Shown here one piece after another: positions 15,456 to 20,032 of a DNA stretch of 20,032 nt (positions within the stretch are counted from its first letter, which is position 1; every line of letters begins with the position of its first letter). Both the position numbers and the translations under genes were made by a program. This DNA is from Promethearchaeota archaeon (lineage in GTDB: Archaea > Asgardarchaeota > Lokiarchaeia > Sigyniarchaeales > SOKP01), in the NCBI GenBank assembly GCA_030606095.1, contig JAUWHC010000008.1, forward strand, positions 1 through 20,032, in the 5' to 3' direction. Under the pieces are notes generated by a model. That model was not told the DNA's origin. It saw only the letters and a program-made list of their open reading frames with translations, and ran no database searches.

Positions 15456-15917
15456 ATGATTAACTCAAACACTATAGCAATGATGTTGAACTCATTAGAA
15501 TCGACAGAGAATAAATTTAAATCTACGTTAGATGAGTTAATTAAGTTGGGAATAACGATTGCCAATAATTCCAAAGAAATTCATGAAGATTTAAAGTTGT
15601 ACGAAGATTCAATATATCACGTGTACATTCATGACATTGACTATAACATATGGATAAAAAAAATCGAAGGATTTTTAACATTTAACAATTCATATTACGA
15701 AGCGAACTCAGAAGAGATTAATGTCATTCACCTCATCCTTACAAAAACAAATTTGAGAAAAATCATAACTCGAAAGATTCAAGTAGCAGATGCTTACATG
15801 AGGGGATTAATCAAAATTAGGGGATCAGATGAGAATATGAGTGGATTAATCAAAATTAAAAATATTTTAAAGTCTTTTTTTACTAATATGAATTATCTCG
15901 TAGAAGATATCGAATAA
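15456..15917 (+). CDS. Strongly diverged SCP2-like protein, copy 4, with internal duplication
   Basis: It aligns with copy 3 over its length: LDELIKLGITIANNSKEIHEDL against LDKIIKAGVSIMNSTDELKEEL, and VADAYMRGLIKIRGS against GADAFMKGKIKVEGS. After this motif a 13-residue segment is repeated (MRGLIKI ... MSGLIKI), encoded by a near-perfect 22-bp direct repeat. That inserts into the turn before the C-terminal helix, so the lipid tunnel may be altered. No good Shine-Dalgarno precedes the ATG; TATAATA about 20 nt upstream (15434-15440) suggests a nearly leaderless transcript. It may be losing its ancestral function. Confidence 0.6.
   Translation: MINSNTIAMMLNSLESTENKFKSTLDELIKLGITIANNSKEIHEDLKLYEDSIYHVYIHDIDYNIWIKKIEGFLTFNNSYYEANSEEINVIHLILTKTNLRKIITRKIQVADAYMRGLIKIRGSDENMSGLIKIKNILKSFFTNMNYLVEDIE
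15798..15858 (+). repeat. In-frame 39-bp tandem duplication inside SCP2 copy 4
   Basis: Positions 15798-15819 and 15837-15858 match in 21 of 22 bases (16 consecutive), offset by 39 bp (13 codons). Each encodes M-x-GLIKI. Confidence 0.75.
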
Positions 15918-15930
15918 AAAATAGCTTCTA

Positions 15931-15959
15931 CGCACATAAAAATTATGCGAAATTTTTTT
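15931..15959 (+). terminator. Possible intrinsic-type terminator after SCP2 copy 4
   Basis: CGCA(C)ATAA and TTATGCG form a 7-bp stem with one bulged C and an AAA loop, followed by AA and a run of seven T, 14 bp after the stop. Archaeal termination needs mainly the T-run. Confidence 0.45.
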
Positions 15960-16014
15960 AGAAATAATTAGAAATAGTGCGTAAACAATAGTAAAATCTA
16001 AATTTTTCTACATT

Positions 16015-16089
16015 GGGCCTGTAATCTAGTCTGGATCGGGTGCTCGCCTTCGGAGCGAGATTTCGCAGGTTCGAATCCTGCCAGGCCCA
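16015..16089 (+). tRNA. tRNA-Arg(TCG)
   Basis: The 75-nt cloverleaf is complete: acceptor GGGCCTG/CAGGCCC with discriminator A; D stem ATCT/GGGT with A20 after the GG pair; anticodon stem CTCGC/GCGAG around CTTCGGA, giving anticodon TCG (reads CGA and probably other CGN); variable loop ATTTC; T stem GCAGG/CCTGC around TTCGAAT. C35 and A20 are arginine identity elements. There is no intron and no encoded CCA. The next base begins the stop codon of the convergent gene. Confidence 0.95.
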
Positions 16090-16386
16090 TTAGATTTTTA
16101 ATTTTATTTTCAAATTTGATCGATAAGTGGCAATTGAATCGTTGTTTAATAATAATTTCCAGAAACTATCGATAATCTTTCCCGCATCGTTGTAAAGTTT
16201 AGAGTTTAATCTTTCTTCTGAGCCTTCTACTTTGGAATTAAAGAAATTGTACACACTATTGATGAATTTAGAATATTCGAAGGAAATAATTATTTTTTCG
16301 ATATCAATCAAGTGTTTTATAAGGAATTTTTTATTTTTAAACTTATTAACATAAAGTTCTATATCAAATTTCATAGTATCAGACAT
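16090..16386 (-). CDS. Small unknown protein converging on tRNA-Arg
   Basis: This 98-residue frame starts with ATG and ends directly against the tRNA-Arg gene. It is rich in Lys, Ile, Asn and Phe and predicted mostly helical (YVNKFKNKKFLIKHLIDIEKIIISF, then FINSVYNFFNSKVEG and KIIDSFWKLLL). I recognise no family. The high AT content allows open frames by chance, so reality is only moderately supported. A plus-strand frame overlaps it but has poorer composition. Confidence 0.42.
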   Translation of the reverse strand: MSDTMKFDIELYVNKFKNKKFLIKHLIDIEKIIISFEYSKFINSVYNFFNSKVEGSEERLNSKLYNDAGKIIDSFWKLLLNNDSIATYRSNLKIKLKI

Positions 16387-16659
16387 ATTTTTTATAAACT
16401 TGCTATAAGATTTGTGGTAATAATTTACATTTTTGTTATGAAAAACTTTTTTATCAAAAATATAATAAAAATGAGAATATTTAAATCTAACTGCCTTATA
16501 AATTTGATTCTTTATTAAAAATTCAATTGTTTCATTAGAACATTTTTACAACAAAAACGAAGTGTTTAAATAGCAAATTGCTCTAAAGTTAAATAACACA
16601 CACAACTCTTTTTATTAAGGGGTTTTTTACCACAAAAAATTATTAAAAAAATATAAGAA

Positions 16660-17460
16660 ATGCTAGTACTAGAGAATGTTTATCAGGAAACATTGGAGCA
16701 TCCAAGCTCAATGGACCTATTAGGGGTTGGATTAGTCTCAATGACTGAGAAGCGTTATAATATTATTTTTAGTAAGGGGATAAAGCGTTCTCTAATAAAA
16801 TTACTAATCAAATTCTATCGTTCTGAAATTCTTGAAAAGAAGGAAGGGAAAAGAATAAAGTTGTTAGGGGCTTATACAATTTACGTTAACTTTTATACAA
16901 TTGAAGATGAAAGTATTTCTATATTCTATGTAAGTGAGACAAACAAGCTAATTAAATACGATAGCCTTTGTTTGCTTTCAAAACAATTAGTTAATTCACA
17001 TTGTTCGAACGCCACATTTTCAGAAATCAATCAATTGTGTAGTCGAGCTATTCCCAGTGCAAAAGAACTTTCAGCTCTTTTCGTAATAAGCACAGCAGGT
17101 CTTTCGCTATTTACTAAAATTAGAAAGGATAAAAAGTATTTGGCAGATAATTTTATAACGATCTCGGGTTTTATATCAGCTATTTTATCATTTTCTAACG
17201 AGGTTATTGGAAAAAATACGGGTGATACTCTTCAAGCAATTAATTTCGAAAACCAACAATTCCTTTTAACTGTTAAAGAAGGCGTTATATTTGCGTATTT
17301 AGTTGAGGACTTTACAAAATCAAAAAATATTAAAAGATTTATGGAGTTATTAATTGAGGAGTTTCTATACAATTTTTGCGATTGTATTAAGGATTTTAAC
17401 GGAGATATAAACCAATTTCGCGATTTTGAGCGCATAGTTGATAAATATTTTGATATATAA
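16660..17460 (+). CDS. Two-domain longin-like protein
   Basis: The 266-residue protein seems to contain two alpha-beta domains. The second (about 135-240) is clearer: strand LSALFVISTAGLSLFTKI, a helix ITISGFISAILSFSNEVIG, then strands TLQAINFENQQFLLTVKEG and VIFAYLVED, and a final helix KRFMELLIEEFLYNF. This order (strand, turn, strand, helix, strands, helix) is the longin/roadblock-type fold common in Asgard proteins, where it often serves small GTPases. The first domain (about 25-130) shows a similar order with weaker signs. There is no transmembrane segment or catalytic motif. It precedes the roadblock-like gene on the same strand by 142 bp, so joint action is possible. Confidence 0.6.
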   Translation: MLVLENVYQETLEHPSSMDLLGVGLVSMTEKRYNIIFSKGIKRSLIKLLIKFYRSEILEKKEGKRIKLLGAYTIYVNFYTIEDESISIFYVSETNKLIKYDSLCLLSKQLVNSHCSNATFSEINQLCSRAIPSAKELSALFVISTAGLSLFTKIRKDKKYLADNFITISGFISAILSFSNEVIGKNTGDTLQAINFENQQFLLTVKEGVIFAYLVEDFTKSKNIKRFMELLIEEFLYNFCDCIKDFNGDINQFRDFERIVDKYFDI

Positions 17461-17602
17461 TTGCGTTCTTATATATGTTTGAAAGATCAAATAAATTTTT
17501 TTTACTAAACAATTTTAAGTTCCAATCTTTACGGGACATTCGTACTCGTAATTAATTTTACACAAACATATTTATAAATAAAGATTTATAAATTATTTAG
17601 AA

Positions 17603-17959
17603 ATGACTGTTCTGTTAGATTTAGATTTAATCTTAAATTCACTTGTTAGCGAATTAGGGCCAACAGTTTATTTCATATTGATATCGTCGGAAAATGGAGT
17701 AATTAAAAAGTCCTATATAAATGAGGAAGAGTTTAACAAAGCTTCTATTTCTTTAAATATTTCTCAATTATATGAATTAGCGGAGGAAACAACCGAAAGT
17801 ATAGGTTTACATAGTCCAGATTTTAATATAATTCATTCTGATAATTATTATATTTTATCTATAAAAATCCTCGAAAAGTTGATTATCCTTTTAACTGAGG
17901 ACCAAGTTGACGTGAAAGAAATCTTTAAAATCATTAACCGATCGATCACTCCTCCTTAA
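17603..17959 (+). CDS. Roadblock/LC7-like domain protein
   Basis: This 118-residue protein has the roadblock order: helix 1 (LDLILNSLVSEL, 7-18), strands VYFILISSENG and VIKKSYI, helix 2 (NISQLYELAEETTESIG), strands FNIIHSDNYYILSIKI and LIILLTED, and helix 3 (VKEIFKIINR). Roadblock proteins dimerise and regulate small GTPases (MglB, Ragulator, TRAPP-like relatives), and Asgard genomes hold many. No GTPase lies in the window. TTTATAAAT 24-32 nt before the ATG fits a TATA box of a leaderless mRNA. The family match is by pattern, not by search. Confidence 0.58.
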   Translation: MTVLLDLDLILNSLVSELGPTVYFILISSENGVIKKSYINEEEFNKASISLNISQLYELAEETTESIGLHSPDFNIIHSDNYYILSIKILEKLIILLTEDQVDVKEIFKIINRSITPP

Positions 17960-18126
17960 AATCTTAAACCATTCTCAAGATAAACTAAATCTATTATAAT
18001 TCAAATAGATCAAAATCAAATCTAAATAATTAATGTGATCAATATAAAAATATTATAAATTTTGGTCTCTTTAACTCATATATATCATTCAACTAATTAT
18101 TTCATATAAAGAATAAGTGATCAAAA

Positions 18127-18612
18127 ATGCATTACGAACGAAATGAATATAACGAGGGTTTTAGTATTTGTGGATTAATTATTGCAGGAGCTTTCTTGTA
18201 TTGGGGTATTAATAATTTAATCAATTGGGGATTCTGGTGGTGGTTTGGCTTCATTTTAATTGCTATTGGAATATCCATAATCTCAAGCCAAATATATAAA
18301 CTTACTAATAGAAGCAAACTAAGAACTGTCGTTAAACAAGAATTTGAGCAAAATTCTAACGCTTCAATTGAGGAAATTGCCAGTAAAACGGGAATTACGA
18401 TTAAAGATGTTCGAGCAATAGTGTTAGACTTGAAAGCAAGGGGAGAATTTAAAGGAAAATTTTCGACTAAAACAGGCGAAGCAAAATATATAGAAGTTAC
18501 AACTTCTAATCAACCAGAGCCTCAAGAAAAAGCGACCTACTGTGCAAACTGTGGCACGCCTATTAAGAAGGAGTCTGCATTATATTGTGCTTACTGTGGA
18601 GCAAAGGTTTAA
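18127..18612 (+). CDS. Membrane protein with winged-helix-like segment and zinc ribbon, paralogue 1
   Basis: Two membrane helices (about residues 11-30 and 35-55) are followed by a helix-turn-helix-like segment (SIEEIASKTGITIKDVRAIVLDLKARGEFKGKF, about 79-112) and a C-terminal zinc ribbon with C139-x2-C142 and C154-x2-C157. A similar order (membrane anchor, HTH, ribbon) is found in several uncharacterised archaeal proteins. The HTH could bind DNA at the membrane or serve protein contacts. GTGATC lies a few nt before the ATG. It is followed 146 bp later by a paralogue. Confidence 0.7.
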   Translation: MHYERNEYNEGFSICGLIIAGAFLYWGINNLINWGFWWWFGFILIAIGISIISSQIYKLTNRSKLRTVVKQEFEQNSNASIEEIASKTGITIKDVRAIVLDLKARGEFKGKFSTKTGEAKYIEVTTSNQPEPQEKATYCANCGTPIKKESALYCAYCGAKV

Positions 18613-18758
18613 CGAATAATAATAAAAATTTTATTTTACTTTTTTTTATAACTCATAACTACTAAAATCTAAATCAATAATTTCTAAAAATTGGACCATA
18701 GAAGAGATATATTTAATGGTATTTTTATCTAATTAAAAAACAATTGTAAATGATAGAG

Positions 18759-19256
18759 ATGAAATACAAAAAAGACCAATATAATAATGGTTTCTCGATA
18801 TGTGCTTTAATATTCGCAGGTATATTTTTCTACTGGGGTATTAACGGATTAGTTGATGATTTTTTACGATTTGGAGGAGTAAATTGGATGAGTTTTCTTT
18901 GGATTGGTATAGGATCCGCGATTTTAGTAAGTCAAATTGCAGCCATTACTAATCGTAGTAAATTAAAAAACGTTGTATCCCATGAATTTGAACACAATCC
19001 CAATATTTCCGTAGAAGAGATAAGTAATAACACCGGCATTTCAGTCAGAGATATTAGAGCAATTATTTTAGACTTGAAATCTTCAGGTAGGCTAAGAGGT
19101 CAATTTTCTACTCAAACTGGAGACGCTAAGTCAATGCGAGTTGAGAATGAGGAAGAGCAAGTTATTCAAGAACATTCAACATTTTGTCCCAACTGCGGAA
19201 CGCCTATTAGTAAGGATGAAGCTGTATATTGCGCATATTGCGGGTCCAAATTCTAA
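18759..19256 (+). CDS. Membrane protein with winged-helix-like segment and zinc ribbon, paralogue 2
   Basis: It aligns end to end with paralogue 1, about 57 % identical in the juxtamembrane and HTH part by my count, the same zinc ribbon, and a 5-residue insertion between the membrane helices (DFLRFGG region). The start at 18759 is chosen because MKYKKDQYNNGFSIC then lines up with MHYERNEYNEGFSIC; an ATG three codons earlier (18750) is the alternative. The linker before the ribbon is acidic (ENEEEQ) and not conserved, as in flexible tethers. The pair arose by tandem duplication and may have diverged in DNA or partner specificity. Confidence 0.7.
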   Translation: MKYKKDQYNNGFSICALIFAGIFFYWGINGLVDDFLRFGGVNWMSFLWIGIGSAILVSQIAAITNRSKLKNVVSHEFEHNPNISVEEISNNTGISVRDIRAIILDLKSSGRLRGQFSTQTGDAKSMRVENEEEQVIQEHSTFCPNCGTPISKDEAVYCAYCGSKF

Positions 19257-19404
19257 CTTAAATACTTTTTTTTAAAGCTTCTTTTAAAATTTTTTTACAA
19301 ATTCAACGATTAAAAACAACTCATTATAAATTGTCCTCGAAGTCTAAGGATTAATACAATAAGGAATAAATAATCATCAAGAATTTATATAATTGGTGAT
19401 ATTA

Positions 19405-19887
19405 ATGTCTAAAAATATAGACTTAAACTGGCATGAAAAAATAGCAAAAGATTGCTTCAATAAAACTTGGGAATTGTTAGAGAAAAAGGATAGAACCCAT
19501 GAAGAAGATAATGAAATGATACATACGGTTCATACTTCGAGATATCATTGGGGTATAATGGTTGCTAACAAACTAGGAACGCCCGTTAACCTTCAACGAG
19601 GTGAATGGCAAATCGCTCGCGTTCATACGGTGCTAAAAAGAAAAGAACCAGCACTTTACCATGCAAATATTTGCTTAGAAATTACTAAAGAACACAATAT
19701 AAGAGATTTTGATCTTGCATTTGCATACGAAGCTATAGCAAGAGCATCAGCTTTAGCTGGGAAGCTAGAAGATTACAAATCATATTTAAATCTAGCAAAA
19801 GAGGCAGGTGAAAAAATAAAGATTAAAGAAGATAGGGTTTATTTCTTCGAAGAGTTAAACGGCGGCAATTGGTTCGTTAAAAAATAA
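19405..19887 (+). CDS. Helical TPR-like protein of unknown function
   Basis: The 160-residue protein is all helical, with conserved-looking segments HTSRYHWGIM, GEWQIARVHTVLKRKEPALYHANICLEI and DFDLAFAYEAIARASALAG that form two TPR-like helix pairs. Close-looking proteins occur in bacteria (from memory, notably actinobacteria) as hypothetical proteins, so horizontal transfer is possible. The ATG at 19405 is favoured by GGTGAT 4 nt upstream over TTG at 19393. No catalytic motif is certain; the histidines near 45-50 might be functional. Confidence 0.62.
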   Translation: MSKNIDLNWHEKIAKDCFNKTWELLEKKDRTHEEDNEMIHTVHTSRYHWGIMVANKLGTPVNLQRGEWQIARVHTVLKRKEPALYHANICLEITKEHNIRDFDLAFAYEAIARASALAGKLEDYKSYLNLAKEAGEKIKIKEDRVYFFEELNGGNWFVKK

Positions 19888-19906
19888 ATAGATAAAAAAA
19901 AATTAA

Positions 19907-20032
19907 TTATGGAGGATATCTCAATTCATAGATACTTTTCCCACCATTCAAAGGTCCTTTAATGTACGGTTCAATTTCCTTTGGATCTCGTTGCGTAATT
20001 TCTTCAATCGGGGGTAATTTTCCTGGTGGAAA
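19907..20032 (-). CDS. 3' end of an unidentified gene (truncated by window)
   Basis: On the minus strand, 41 codons are open from the window edge to TAA. The piece is rich in Pro, Glu and Lys (KLPPIEEITQRDPKEIEPYI, ending ELRYPP), composition typical of a real protein tail rather than chance sequence. It is too short to identify. It converges with the TPR-like gene, leaving 19 bp between stops. Confidence 0.6.
   Translation of the reverse strand, partial: FPPGKLPPIEEITQRDPKEIEPYIKGPLNGGKSIYELRYPP

Noticed and set aside
15798..15858. Start of a CRISPR or other repeat array
   Set aside because: There are only two copies, in frame within a gene, with no further spacing or cas genes.
16312..16518. 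68-codon plus-strand frame over the small unknown gene
   Set aside because: Composition is Ile, Phe, Lys and Asn only, as expected by chance in AT-rich DNA, and it lacks a ribosome-binding sequence.

Overview
The window looks like a chromosomal segment of an AT-rich archaeon, most likely a member of the Asgard group (Lokiarchaeia-like). The archaeal assignment rests on a tRNA-Asp interrupted by an intron with a bulge-helix-bulge (BHB) splice structure, on GGTGAT/GAGGT-type Shine-Dalgarno sequences that fit an archaeal 16S tail, on TATA-box promoters, and on archaeal families (MJ1487-type radical SAM protein, archaeal-type ThyA, CTP-dependent lipid kinase). The Asgard assignment is an inference. 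It rests on longin-like and roadblock-like small proteins, a stand-alone ubiquitin-like protein ending in Gly-Gly, and repeated SCP2 lipid-binding proteins. I see no insertion sequence, CRISPR array, phage module or rRNA.

Left part (1-8.9 kb): the 3' part of a dolichol/diacylglycerol kinase-like membrane enzyme; a minus-strand ubiquitin/MoaD-like protein diverging from a ThyA-type thymidylate synthase; a run of minus-strand genes (TatD-like nuclease, small unknown protein, N-formylglutamate amidohydrolase-like enzyme, four-helix membrane protein); a plus-strand MJ1487-family radical SAM enzyme; then a minus-strand CoA-transferase fused to a GNAT acetyltransferase domain, preceded by an unrecognised 209-residue protein.

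Centre (9-16.1 kb): an M48 metalloprotease with an unusually long C-terminal extension, a U32-family protein, and a cluster of four SCP2-type proteins. Two SCP2 proteins are on the minus strand, about 80 % identical, with matching promoters. Two are on the plus strand and strongly diverged. Between the pairs lie tRNA-Asp(GTC) with a 30-nt T-loop intron and a class I methyltransferase. A tRNA-Arg(TCG) follows the fourth SCP2 gene.

Right part (16.1-20 kb): a small unknown protein converging on tRNA-Arg; a two-domain longin-like protein followed by a roadblock-like protein (small-GTPase regulator type folds); a tandem pair of paralogues combining two membrane helices, a winged-helix-like segment and a C-terminal zinc ribbon; a helical TPR-like protein; and the 3' end of an unidentified minus-strand gene. 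Most genes stand alone with their own 5' regions. Operons are not obvious, so shared function between neighbours is mostly speculative. The most notable points are the T-loop intron, the SCP2 cluster, the longin/roadblock pair and the duplicated membrane-HTH-zinc-ribbon proteins.
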